Shown here piece after piece: positions 1 through 6,477 of a stretch of 40,550 bases of DNA (its first letter is position 1; each line of letters opens with the position of its first letter). The notes beneath the pieces are model-generated. The model saw only the letters and a program-made list of their open reading frames with translations. It was not told the DNA's origin and did no database searches. The stretch is from a virus: positions 1 to 40,550 of IMG/VR virus record IMGVR_UViG_3300037174_000181; one strand, 5' to 3'. The position numbers and the translations under genes are program-made.

Positions 1-55
1 CCCGGCCTACCCCCCGGCCTACCCCCCGGCCTACCCCCCGGCCTACCCCCCGGCC
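1..55. repeat. 12-bp C-rich tandem repeat, left end of the circular array
   Basis: Four full copies of GGCCTACCCCCC (4-51) followed by GGCC. The same unit fills the other end of the window (40449-40532), so the array is continuous in a circular molecule. The complementary strand carries runs of six G separated by six bases. Confidence 0.95.
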
Positions 56-66
56 AGTAATTTTAC

Positions 67-162
67 GGTACTCTGGTACCACACTCATTTTGTCGTGAGG
101 TATTCTGGTACCACACTCATTTTGTCGCGAGGTACTCTGGTACCACACTCATTTTGTCCCAC
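67..162. repeat. Three tandem 32-bp iteron-like repeats
   Basis: Three contiguous 32-bp units start at 67, 99 and 131. Each begins GGTAYTCTGGTACCACACTC and continues to TTTTGTC. The first two differ at two positions; the third differs only in its last bases. There are no spacers. The location beside an AT-rich stretch and between divergent promoters fits replication-initiator iterons or a repressor operator array. Which of these it is remains inference. Confidence 0.85.
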
Positions 163-244
163 AGTGTCGCGACAGATAGTATGATTTACTTTATGACTGA
201 TCCACTGTCTTTTTGCCTAGGACTTTCTTGCAGGGAGGGGGGGA

Positions 245-350
245 GATACGTCATATGTCATTCTAAAAGTCATTTTTTAACTTATTGATTTTATTATATT
301 ATTTTACTTAAATGACTTAAATGATATAAATGACTATATATAAATCACTA
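245..350. other. AT-rich stretch, candidate replication origin / unwinding element
   Basis: About 100 bases that are far richer in A and T than the rest of this GC-rich genome, lying between the 32-bp iterons and the perfect palindrome. It contains three TAAATGAY-type repeats in a row (about 309-334) and GTCAT motifs. Iterons plus an AT-rich element plus a palindrome is a common origin layout. No initiator protein or DnaA box was recognised, so this is an inference. Confidence 0.4.
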
Positions 351-509
351 TAGTGGAATATGAACAATGTACATGGTATACCATGTACATTGTTCATATT
401 CCATGGTAGCGATTTGAAATCCATGTGTCATCCGCCATTTGCGTCATTTCTCTGCAATATCAAAGGCTTACGCGATGGCAGGCCCGCGGCGAGTGTCATT
501 TTAAGTCAT
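250..509. promoter_or_regulatory. Cluster of GTCAT / ATGAC motifs upstream of the early promoter
   Basis: GTCAT occurs at 250, 257, 269, 427, 443, 495 and 505. Its complement ATGAC occurs at 312 and 330. Several are paired at short spacing, for example GTCATTTTAAGTCATTT at 495-511. The cluster ends about 65 bases before the -35 box at 576. It may be a multi-site operator or initiator-binding region; no cognate protein is known. Confidence 0.4.
354..403. repeat. Perfect 50-bp palindrome without spacer
   Basis: Every base from 354 to 378 pairs with 403 down to 379: 25-bp arms, no loop and no mismatch. Base 353 (G) and 404 (T) break the symmetry. The core is GGTATACC (375-382). It can form a cruciform or long RNA hairpin. 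Possible roles are a dimeric regulator or replication site, or a resolution site. It lies about 170 bases upstream of the early promoter. Confidence 0.95.
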
Positions 510-575
510 TTCAGGGGTTTTTGGCCAGTTTTATAACTTATTGTCGCGGCAATCTGGCGCACCCGGCATCCCCGC

Positions 576-604
576 TTGACATTTTATTAGGCCGTCTCTA
601 TTAT
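576..604 (+). promoter_or_regulatory. Sigma70-type promoter driving the cassette array and right arm
   Basis: TTGACA (576-581), 17-base spacer, TATTAT (599-604): a full consensus -35, a near-consensus -10 and ideal spacing. Transcription should start near 611, which gives a short leader to the first start codon at 636. It is the strongest promoter match I see on this strand and probably makes the early transcript. Confidence 0.8.
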
Positions 605-635
605 AGTGATCATGCCGCGTGCATAGGAGCTGGAC

Positions 636-737
636 ATGACCCGGAGCAAACTTTACGGCGCGGTCAAACTCGGGCGCACCGCCATAGGCGTACAAGCGCG
701 AGCATGGGCTACGCTATACATAAAGGAGGGGGTATAA
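636..737 (+). CDS. Leader mini-ORF carrying only the cassette-end module (33 aa)
   Basis: ATG at 636 lies behind AGGAGCTGGAC. It encodes 33 residues beginning MTRSKLYGAVKLGRTAIG and ending ARAWATLYIKEGV. The last 13 residues are the same ending found on the array members, and the stop TAA overlaps the ATG of unit 1 (TAATG). It lacks the conserved N-terminal domain and the repeat tail. The simplest reading is a translated leader that brings ribosomes to the first cassette and supplies its ribosome binding site, since the KEG codons are the Shine-Dalgarno. It could also be the relic of a collapsed cassette. No other function is visible. Confidence 0.7.
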   Translation: MTRSKLYGAVKLGRTAIGVQARAWATLYIKEGV

Positions 738-1171
738 TGTGCAAAATTATCACGCTGGCGCAGCTAAAAGCCGCAGGCGCGTGCGCCGATGCGCTGCAGT
801 GCTTCGCCGCCGCGTTCGGGGAGAGCACACCGGTGACGCCGTCCCTCGCCGGTAAATACGCGACTCAGTTTAGTTGGGACTGGGCCGCGGGTAATCTTCT
901 CTCAAGGCCCGCACGGGCCGAGTACTATAGGGCCTGCGCGCGCGCACGGGCCGAGTATGATCGAGACCACGAGTACGCCCGGGTCGAGTACGCCCGGGCC
1001 GAGTATGATCGGGCCGTCGCCCCCGCCCCCGCGCAAACCAAGCGCAATAAAGTCATCGCGCGAGCATGGGCTACGTACACTGAGGCCGCCGTGCGCGCGC
1101 AGACCGAGTACGCTAGGGCCTGCGCGCGAGCATGGGCTACACTATACACAAGGGGGGGATATAATGCGTAA
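737..1171 (+). CDS. Array unit 1: N-terminal domain plus EY-repeat tail protein (144 aa)
   Basis: The start is the ATG of the TAATG overlap, with AAAGGAGGGGGTATA before it. Residues 1-60 are the family domain (MCKIITLAQLKAAGACADAL, GESTPVTPSL, GKYATQF, SWDWAA). The tail is rich in RAEY/RVEY and carries a QTKRNK block and two ARAWAT segments. It has the STPVT plus GKYA haplotype. The protein runs past the usual stop into the next gene, ending YTRGGYNA, because the ending module is one base short. The fold is probably all helical. I recall phage and prophage proteins with a similar domain followed by AWAEY-type repeats, but know no function for them. Confidence 0.8.
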   Translation: MCKIITLAQLKAAGACADALQCFAAAFGESTPVTPSLAGKYATQFSWDWAAGNLLSRPARAEYYRACARARAEYDRDHEYARVEYARAEYDRAVAPAPAQTKRNKVIARAWATYTEAAVRAQTEYARACARAWATLYTRGGYNA

Positions 1172-1565
1172 TATTATCACGCTGTCGCAGCTAAAAGTCG
1201 CAGGCGCGTGCGCCGATGCGCTGCGGCGCTTCGCCACCGCGTTCGGGGAGAGCACACCGGTGACCCTGGCTCTCGCCTGCAAGCACGCGGATCAGTTTGA
1301 TTGGGACTGGGCCGCGTTATATCTTCTCCCGGCGCCCGCCCGAGCCGAGTATGGTCAAGACCGCGAGCGCGCACAGGGCGAGTATGATCGAGACCACGAG
1401 TACGCCCGGGTCGAGTACGCCCGGGCCGAGTATGATCGGGCCGTCGCCCCCGCACTCTCCTTGGCTACGTACACTGAGGCCTGCGCGCGAGCGCAGACCG
1501 AGTACGCTAGGGCCTGCGCGCGAGCATGGGCTACGCTATACACAAGGGGGGGATATAATGTGTAA
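1164..1565 (+). CDS. Array unit 2 (133 aa)
   Basis: ATG at 1164 overlaps the end of unit 1 by eight bases, behind a run of seven G that serves as the Shine-Dalgarno. The N-terminal domain starts MRNIITLSQLKVAGACADAL and has the STPVT, LAL and CKHADQF variants. The tail shares its DRDHEYARVEYARAEYDRA stretch with unit 1, then a shortened VAPALSLATYTEACARAQ. Like unit 1 it misses the canonical stop and ends YTRGGYNV inside unit 3. Sharing both tail blocks and the poly-G ending with unit 1 suggests these two arose by a recent duplication. Confidence 0.8.
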   Translation: MRNIITLSQLKVAGACADALRRFATAFGESTPVTLALACKHADQFDWDWAALYLLPAPARAEYGQDRERAQGEYDRDHEYARVEYARAEYDRAVAPALSLATYTEACARAQTEYARACARAWATLYTRGGYNV

Positions 1566-1968
1566 TATTATCACGTTGGCGCAGCTAAAAGCCACGGCCA
1601 CGGGCGACGTGGATCAGTTTGATTGGGACTGGGCCGCGTCATATCTCCTCTCGGCGGCCGCGCGGGCCGAGGGCGATAGACTCCGGGCCGAGGGCGACAG
1701 GCTCATGGCCGATGGCAATAGACTATGGACCGAGGCCCTCAGGCTCATAGACGAGGGCGACAGGCTCGTGGCCGGTGGCAATAGGCTCCGGGCCGATGGC
1801 AATAGACTATGGACCGAGGCCCGCGCGGCCGCCGAGAGGAGATATGACGAGGGCGACAGGCTCGTGGCCGATGGCAATAGGCTCCGGGCCGATGGCAATA
1901 GGCTCCGGACCGAGGCCCTCAGGCTCATAGACGAGGGCGACAGGCTCATGGCCGGGAAGGAGGCTTAA
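1558..1968 (+). CDS. Array unit 3: truncated domain with a heptad-repeat tail (136 aa)
   Basis: ATG at 1558 overlaps unit 2. The domain begins MCNIITLAQLKA, then about 28 residues present in the other units are missing. It resumes at VDQFDWDWAASYLL. The tail differs from all the others: a strict seven-residue period of the type xAxGDRL / ADGNRL / TEALRL, with Leu every seventh position. That is a heptad coiled-coil pattern, whereas the other units are spaced mostly by 11. It contains an internal duplication of TEALRLIDEGDRL and ends MAGKEA without the cassette-end module. So one cassette has swapped in a foreign or diverged tail. Confidence 0.75.
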   Translation: MCNIITLAQLKATATGDVDQFDWDWAASYLLSAAARAEGDRLRAEGDRLMADGNRLWTEALRLIDEGDRLVAGGNRLRADGNRLWTEARAAAERRYDEGDRLVADGNRLRADGNRLRTEALRLIDEGDRLMAGKEA

Positions 1969-1972
1969 CCTG

Positions 1973-2344
1973 ATGACATACCGCGCAATTTACGACGACG
2001 CCACCACGCGCGCGCGGGCCGAGTGCGACCAGGCTGTCAAGCGCGCGCAGGTCGAGTTCGACCAGGCTGTCGAGCGCGCGCGGGCCGAGTATGTCATGGC
2101 CGCTACGCCCGCGTGGACCGCGTACGATCGGGCCGTTGCCCCCCCTAAGGCCACCACATTCGCGCGGGCGCGCGCCGAGTGTAGGGAGGCCACCGCACTC
2201 CCCTGGGCTACGTACACTGAGGCCGTCGCGCGCGCGCGGGCCGAGTATGCGACGGTCTTCCTGTTTGCGCGGGGCAAGCGTAGGAAGGCCATCACACTCG
2301 CGCGCTTGGCCTACGCCCGTGCGCGCGCAGACCGAGCGCGATAA
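1973..2344 (+). CDS. Array unit 4: tail-only member, frameshifted end (123 aa)
   Basis: ATG at 1973 follows AAGGAGG with a nine-base spacer, four bases after the unit 3 stop. It has no N-terminal domain and is repeat tail from the start (MTYRAIYDDATTRARAEC, then QAVKRAQVEFDQAVERARAEY). It stops at 2344, but another frame continues without interruption as AQTERDKTSARAWAHLYIKAGI and ends in the TAATG of unit 5. This indicates a frameshift near the 3' end that separates the gene from the normal ending. It is probably a decayed cassette, though it is still open and has a good ribosome binding site. Confidence 0.6.
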   Translation: MTYRAIYDDATTRARAECDQAVKRAQVEFDQAVERARAEYVMAATPAWTAYDRAVAPPKATTFARARAECREATALPWATYTEAVARARAEYATVFLFARGKRRKAITLARLAYARARADRAR

Positions 2345-2392
2345 AACCAGCGCGCGAGCGTGGGCTCATCTATACATAAAGGCGGGGATATA

Positions 2393-2809
2393 ATGTGCAA
2401 AATTATCACGCTGTCGCAGCTAAAAGCCGCAGGCGCGTGCGCCAATGCGCTGCAGCGCTTCGCCGCCGCGTTCGGGGAAAGCGTGCAAGTGACGCCGGCC
2501 CTCGCCGGTAAATACGCGGATCAGTTTGATTGGAAATGGGCCGCAGATAATCTTCTCTCAATACCCGCGTGGACCGAGTATGAGGCGGCCCGTGTGGCCG
2601 CTTGGGCCAAGTATGAGACGGCCCGTGTCAAGTATGAGACGGCCGTGCTAGTCGTATTAAATAGCCCCCCGAGTGCGCGGGACGGCGTCGTGCAATGCCC
2701 GCACGGGCCGTCTCATATGAGCCGACGCGCCATCAACGCTGCGCAAACCAAGCGCAATAAAGCCATCGCGCGGGCGTGGGCTACATTATACATAAAGGAG
2801 GGGATATAA
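2393..2809 (+). CDS. Array unit 5 (138 aa)
   Basis: The start at 2393 follows AAAGGCGGGGATATA, a one-base variant of the usual ribosome binding site. The domain carries VQVT plus GKYADQF and DWKWAADNLL. The tail begins PAWTEYEAARVAAWAKYE. It then has a diverged VLNSPPSARDGV block (LLNSPPSEQDGV in units 6 and 7) and QTKRNKAIARAWATLYIKEGI. It ends TAATG into unit 6. It is the first unit of the regular part of the array, where every boundary uses the same stop/start overlap. Confidence 0.8.
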   Translation: MCKIITLSQLKAAGACANALQRFAAAFGESVQVTPALAGKYADQFDWKWAADNLLSIPAWTEYEAARVAAWAKYETARVKYETAVLVVLNSPPSARDGVVQCPHGPSHMSRRAINAAQTKRNKAIARAWATLYIKEGI

Positions 2810-3273
2810 TGTGCAAAATTATCACGCTGGCGCAGCTAAAAGCCGCAGGCGCGTGCGCCGATGCGCTGCAGCGCTTCGCCGCCGCGTTCGGGGAGAGCAC
2901 ACCGGTGACGCCGTCCCTCGCCTGCAAGCACGCGGATCAGTTTGATTGGGACTGGGCCGCAGATAATCTTCTCTCGGCGGCCGCGCAGGTCGAGTATGAC
3001 CAGGCTGTCAAGCGCGCGCAGGTCGAGTATGAGACGGCCGCCGCGCCCGCGCGGGTCAAGTATGCCGCCGCCGCCGCGCCCGCGCTAGCCTTGTTAAATA
3101 GCCCCCCGAGTGAGCAGGACGGCGTCGCCCGCGCGCACTTATGGGCTAAATATGATCGGGACCGCGAGCGCGCGCAGGTCGAGTACGATCGGGCCGCCGC
3201 CGCCGCGCTAGCCGAGTACGATAGGACCTGCGCGCGGGCGTGGGCTCATCTATACATAAAGGAGGGGATATAA
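2809..3273 (+). CDS. Array unit 6 (154 aa)
   Basis: TAATG start with AAAGGAGGGGATATA. The domain has CADAL, STPVT, PSL and CKHADQF. The tail contains QVEYDQAVKRAQVEYE, also seen in unit 4, then AAAAAPALALLNSPPSEQDG and ARAHLWAKYDRDRERA, shared with units 7 and 9. It ends CARAWAHLYIKEGI. The WAHLY variant rather than WATLY recurs in unit 13 and in the lost frame of unit 4, which again suggests shuffling of end modules among units. Confidence 0.8.
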   Translation: MCKIITLAQLKAAGACADALQRFAAAFGESTPVTPSLACKHADQFDWDWAADNLLSAAAQVEYDQAVKRAQVEYETAAAPARVKYAAAAAPALALLNSPPSEQDGVARAHLWAKYDRDRERAQVEYDRAAAAALAEYDRTCARAWAHLYIKEGI

Positions 3274-3275
3274 TG
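3258..3275 (+). promoter_or_regulatory. Representative cassette junction: ribosome binding site inside the upstream C-terminus, TAATG
   Basis: AAAGGAGGGG (3258-3267), ATA, then TAATG (3271-3275). In the upstream frame this reads K-E-G-I-stop; in the downstream frame the ATG starts the next unit. The same junction, with ATA or GTA, is found at 735-739, 2807-2811, 3801-3805, 4361-4365, 4891-4895, 5511-5515, 6047-6051 and 6475-6479. The Shine-Dalgarno is near ideal, so each stop should be followed by efficient re-initiation. Confidence 0.9.
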
Positions 3276-3803
3276 TGCAAAATTATCACGCTGGCGCAGC
3301 TAAAAGCCGCAGGCGCGTGCGCCAATGCGCTGCAGCGCTTCGCCGCAGCGTTCGGGGAAAGCGTGCAAGTGACGCCGTCCCTCGCCGGTAAATACGCGGA
3401 TCAGTTTAGCTGGGACTGGGCCGCAGATAATCTTCTCCCGGCGCCCGCGCGGACCGAGTATAAAATAGTCGAAGCGCGCACTTGGGCCGAGTATGAGATA
3501 GTCGTCGCGCGCGCTTGGGCCGAGTGCGCTCAGGCCGTCGCCCCCGCACAGGCCAAGTACGCCGCCGCCGCCGCGCCCGCGCTAGCCTTGTTAAATAGCC
3601 CCCCGAGTGAGCAGGACGGCGTCGCCCGCGCGCACTTATGGGCTAAATATGATCGGGACCGTGAGCGCGCGCTAGCCGAGTATGATCGGGCCGTCGCCCC
3701 CGCGCGAACCAAGCGCAATAAAGCCGTCGCCCCCGCGCGAACCAAGCGCAATAAAGCCGTCGCGCGAGCGTGGGCTACGCTATACACAAAGGAGGGGGTA
3801 TAA
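3273..3803 (+). CDS. Array unit 7 (176 aa)
   Basis: TAATG start. The domain has CANAL, VQVT, PSL, GKYADQF and SWDWAADNLLPAPA. The tail starts TEYKIVEARTWAEYEIVVAR, a block reused in units 11, 12 and 13. It continues with AAAAAPALALLNSPPSEQDG and a back-to-back duplication of VAPARTKRNKA (33 bp each, about 3688-3755). It ends ARAWATLYTKEGV. The fresh 33-bp duplication shows that tails change length in frame by tandem duplication. Confidence 0.8.
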   Translation: MCKIITLAQLKAAGACANALQRFAAAFGESVQVTPSLAGKYADQFSWDWAADNLLPAPARTEYKIVEARTWAEYEIVVARAWAECAQAVAPAQAKYAAAAAPALALLNSPPSEQDGVARAHLWAKYDRDRERALAEYDRAVAPARTKRNKAVAPARTKRNKAVARAWATLYTKEGV

Positions 3804-4363
3804 TGACCAAAATTCTCACGCTGTCGCAGCTGAAAGCCGCAGGCGCGTGCGCCGGTGCGCTGCGGCGCTTCACCGCCGCGTTCGGGGAGAGCACACCGGT
3901 GACACCGGCCCTCGCCTGCAAGCACGCGGATCAATTTAGCTGGAACTGGGCCGCGGATAATCTTCTCTCGGCGCCCGCTCAGGCCGCGTACGATCGAGCT
4001 ACCGAGCGCGCTTGGGCCGCGTACGATCGGGCCGCCGCGCCCGCCCGGGCCAAGTACGCTGTCGCCGCCGCGCGCGCTTGGGCCGCGTACGATCGGGCCG
4101 CCGCGCCCGCGCGGGTCAAGTACGCCGCCGCCGCGCCCGCGCTAGCCTTATTAAATAGCCCCCCGAGTGAGCGGGACGGCGTCGCCCGCGCGCGCCTATG
4201 GGCCAAGTATGATCAAGACCGCGAGCGCGCGCAGGTCGAGTATGATCGAGACCGCGAGTACGCCCGGGCCGAGTATGATCGGGCCGTCGCCCCCGCGCGA
4301 ACCAAGCGCAATAAAGCCGTCGCGCGAGCGTGGGCTACGCTATACACAAAGGAGGGGGTATAA
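3803..4363 (+). CDS. Array unit 8 (186 aa)
   Basis: TAATG start. Units 8-10 form a subgroup with MTKIL instead of MCKII and with CAGALRRFTAAFG. This unit has STPVT, PAL and CKHADQF. The tail is the clearest 11-residue repeat of the array: successive AYDRAAAPARA / KYAVAAARAWA / AYDRAAAPARV blocks put Tyr exactly every 11 residues. LLNSPPSERDGV, YDRDREYARAEYDRA and ARTKRNKAVARAWATLYTKEGV follow. Hendecad spacing predicts a long continuous helix or a coiled coil with little supercoiling. Confidence 0.8.
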   Translation: MTKILTLSQLKAAGACAGALRRFTAAFGESTPVTPALACKHADQFSWNWAADNLLSAPAQAAYDRATERAWAAYDRAAAPARAKYAVAAARAWAAYDRAAAPARVKYAAAAPALALLNSPPSERDGVARARLWAKYDQDRERAQVEYDRDREYARAEYDRAVAPARTKRNKAVARAWATLYTKEGV

Positions 4364-4893
4364 TGACCAAAATTCTCGCGTTGTCGCAGCTAAAAGCCGC
4401 GGGTGCGTGCGCCGGTGCGTTGCGGCGCTTCACCGCCGCGTTTGGAAAGAGCGTGCAAGTGACGCCGTCCCTCGCCGGTAAATACGCGGATCAGTTTAGC
4501 TGGGACTGGGCCGCAGATAATCTTCTCCCGGCGCCCGCCCGGGCCGCGTACGATCGAGCTACCGAGCGCGCTTGGGCCGAGTATGAGACGGCTGCCGCGC
4601 CCGCGCGGGTCAAGTACGCCGCCGCCACCGCCGCCGCGCGGGTCAAGTATGCCGCCGCCGCCGCGCCCGCGCTAGCCTTGTTAAATAGCCCCCCGGGTGA
4701 GCGGGACGGCGTCGCCCGCGCGCACTTATGGGCTAAATATGATCGGGACCGTGAGCGCGCGCTAGCCGAGTATGATCGAGACCGCGAGTACGCCCGGGCC
4801 GAGTATGATCGGGCCGTCGCCCCCGCGCGAACCAAGCGCAATAAAGCCGTCGCGCGAGCGTGGGCTACGCTATACACAAAGGAGGGGGTATAA
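4363..4893 (+). CDS. Array unit 9 (176 aa)
   Basis: TAATG start. The domain begins MTKILALSQLK, has GKSVQVTPSL (Lys where the others have Glu) and GKYADQF. The tail starts like unit 8 (AAYDRATERAWA), then has VKYAAATAAARVKYAAAAAP, apparently a local duplication of ARVKYAAA. It continues with LLNSPPGERDGV and the same EYDRDREYARAEYDRA and TKRNK ending as unit 8. So it combines the 8/10-type start, the 5/7-type haplotype pair and an 8-type tail. Confidence 0.8.
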   Translation: MTKILALSQLKAAGACAGALRRFTAAFGKSVQVTPSLAGKYADQFSWDWAADNLLPAPARAAYDRATERAWAEYETAAAPARVKYAAATAAARVKYAAAAAPALALLNSPPGERDGVARAHLWAKYDRDRERALAEYDRDREYARAEYDRAVAPARTKRNKAVARAWATLYTKEGV

Positions 4894-5513
4894 TGACCAA
4901 AATTCTCGCGTTGTCGCAGCTGAAAGCCGCGGGCGCGTGCGCCGGTGCGTTGCGGCGCTTCACCGCCGCGTTCGGGGAGAGCACACCGGTGACCCTGGCC
5001 CTCGCCTGCAAGCACGCGGCCCGGTTTAGCTGGGACTGGGCCGCAGATAATCTTCTCCCGGCGCCCGCCCGAGCCGAGTATGATCAAGACCGCGAGCGCG
5101 CACAGGGCGAGTACAAGACGGCCATCGCGCCCGCCCGGGCCTATTACGCCACAGTCGTCAAGCTTGCGGAGGCCGAGTACGAAAAGGCCCATGCTCGCGA
5201 GCGGGCCGAGTACGATAAGATCACCGCACAAGCGTGGGTCGAGTATAAGAGGGCCGTCGCCCCCGCCCGGGTCGAGTATGACCAGGCCGTTACACAGGCG
5301 CTAGTTGAGCACAGGAGGCCTAAATATGAGCATGCCTCCGCGCCTGTATGGGTCGAGCGCAGGAAGGCCCGCGTGGGGGCGTGGGTCGAGTACGATCGGG
5401 CCGTCGCCCCCGCGCGAGCCGAGTACGCCCGGGCCGTTACACAAGCGCTAGTTGAGTACAGGCAGGCCTGCGCGCGAGCATGGGCTACACTATACACAAA
5501 GGAGGGGATATAA
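4893..5513 (+). CDS. Array unit 10, the longest member (206 aa)
   Basis: TAATG start. The domain starts MTKILALSQLK with STPVT, LAL and CKHAARF (the usual ADQF is replaced). The tail is long: RAEYDQDRERAQGEYKTA, a unique YYATVVKLAEAEYEKAHA stretch, then RAVAPARVEYDQAVTQALVE and a diverged HRRPKYEHASAPVWVERR copy. It ends AVTQALVEYRQACARAWATL and YTKEGI. The VTQALVEY end module is shared with units 11 and 12 and absent from units 1-9, a directional spread along the array. Confidence 0.8.
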   Translation: MTKILALSQLKAAGACAGALRRFTAAFGESTPVTLALACKHAARFSWDWAADNLLPAPARAEYDQDRERAQGEYKTAIAPARAYYATVVKLAEAEYEKAHARERAEYDKITAQAWVEYKRAVAPARVEYDQAVTQALVEHRRPKYEHASAPVWVERRKARVGAWVEYDRAVAPARAEYARAVTQALVEYRQACARAWATLYTKEGI

Positions 5514-6049
5514 TGTGCAAAATTATCACGCTGGCGCAGCTGAAAGCCGCAGGCGCGTGCGCCGATGCGCTGCAGCGCTTCGCCGCAGCGTTCGGGGAAA
5601 GCGTGCAAGTGACACCGGCCCTCGCCTGCAAGCACGCGGATCAGTTTAATTGGGACTGGGCCGCAGATAATCTTCTCCCGGCGCCCGCCCGAGCCGAGTA
5701 TGAGATAGTCGTCGTGCGCGCGGCCGCCGAGTATGAGACGGCCGCCGCGCCCGCGCGGGTCAAGTACGCCGCCGCCGCCGCACAGGCCAAGTACGCCCGG
5801 GCCGAGTACGCTCAGGCCGTCGCGCGCGCCCGGGCCAAGTGCAATCGTACCAGCGCATCGGCGCAAGCCAAGTACGATAGAGCCTGCGCCAATGCGCTGC
5901 AGCGCTTCGCCTCCGCGTCCGGGGAGTATGATCGGGACCGTGAGCGCGCGCGAGCCGAGTACGCCCGGGCCGTTACACAAGCGCTAGTTGAGTACAGGCA
6001 GGCCTGCGCGCGAGCGTGGGCTACATTATACATAAAGGAGGGGATATAA
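5513..6049 (+). CDS. Array unit 11, tail contains a copied domain fragment (178 aa)
   Basis: TAATG start. The domain has CADAL, VQVT, PAL and CKHADQF, a combination seen only here and in unit 12. In the tail, after SASAQAKYDRA, comes CANALQRFASASGE. This is nearly the same as the CANALQRFAAAFGE of the N-terminal domain in other units, at DNA level as well (about 5885-5926). A piece of domain has therefore been inserted into the helical tail. It ends VTQALVEYRQACARAWATLY and IKEGI. Confidence 0.8.
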   Translation: MCKIITLAQLKAAGACADALQRFAAAFGESVQVTPALACKHADQFNWDWAADNLLPAPARAEYEIVVVRAAAEYETAAAPARVKYAAAAAQAKYARAEYAQAVARARAKCNRTSASAQAKYDRACANALQRFASASGEYDRDRERARAEYARAVTQALVEYRQACARAWATLYIKEGI

Positions 6050-6477
6050 TGTGCAAAATTATCACGCTGTCGCAGCTGAAAGCCGCGGGCGCGTGCGCCA
6101 ATGCGCTGCAGTGCTTCGCCGCCGCGTTCGGGGAAAGCGTGCAAGTGACGCCGTCCCTCGCCTGCAAGCACGCGGATCAGTTTAGCTGGGGCTGGGCCGC
6201 GTCATATCTTCTTTCAAGGCCCGCGCGGGCCGAGTATAAAATAGTCGAAGCGCGCGCCCGGGCCAAGTGCAATCGTACCAGCGTATCGGCGCAAGCCAAG
6301 TACGATAGAGCCTGCGCCAATGCGCGGCAGCGCTTCGCCTCCGCGTCCGGGGAGTATGATCGGGCCGTCGCCCCCGCGCGAGCCGAGTACGCCCGGGCCG
6401 TTACACAAGCGCTAGTTGAGTACAAGCAGGCCATCGCGCGAGCATGGGCTACGCTATACATAAAGGAGGGGGTATAA
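6049..6477 (+). CDS. Array unit 12 (142 aa)
   Basis: TAATG start. The domain has CANALQCF, VQVT, PSL, CKHADQF and SWGWAASYLLSRPARAEY. CF and SRPARAEY are shared only with unit 1, at the far end of the array. The tail has EYKIVEARARAKCNRTSVSA, then the same inserted domain fragment as unit 11 (here CANARQRFASASGE), YDRAVAPARAEYARAVTQAL and the IARAWATLYIKEGV ending. The mixture of unit 1-like and unit 11-like segments is a clear sign of exchange between distant units. Confidence 0.8.
   Translation: MCKIITLSQLKAAGACANALQCFAAAFGESVQVTPSLACKHADQFSWGWAASYLLSRPARAEYKIVEARARAKCNRTSVSAQAKYDRACANARQRFASASGEYDRAVAPARAEYARAVTQALVEYKQAIARAWATLYIKEGV

Noticed and set aside
67-162. CRISPR array
   Set aside because: The 32-bp repeats are contiguous without spacers, there are only three, and no cas operon is nearby; the Cas4-like nuclease is a usual phage recombination enzyme.
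354-403. Hairpin-telomere resolution site as a firm call
   Set aside because: The shape fits, but no protelomerase-like gene was recognised and the contig closes as a circle elsewhere, so it is kept only as a possibility.
425-736. Open frame in front of unit 1 (would add 104 residues)
   Set aside because: It runs across the promoter and GTCAT cluster, has no ribosome binding site and no family resemblance; the real start is the TAATG at 737.
925-6470. Many long open frames on both strands through the array
   Set aside because: They are shadows: the GC-rich repeats keep other frames open. Only one frame per unit has the conserved domain, Shine-Dalgarno and TAATG junctions.
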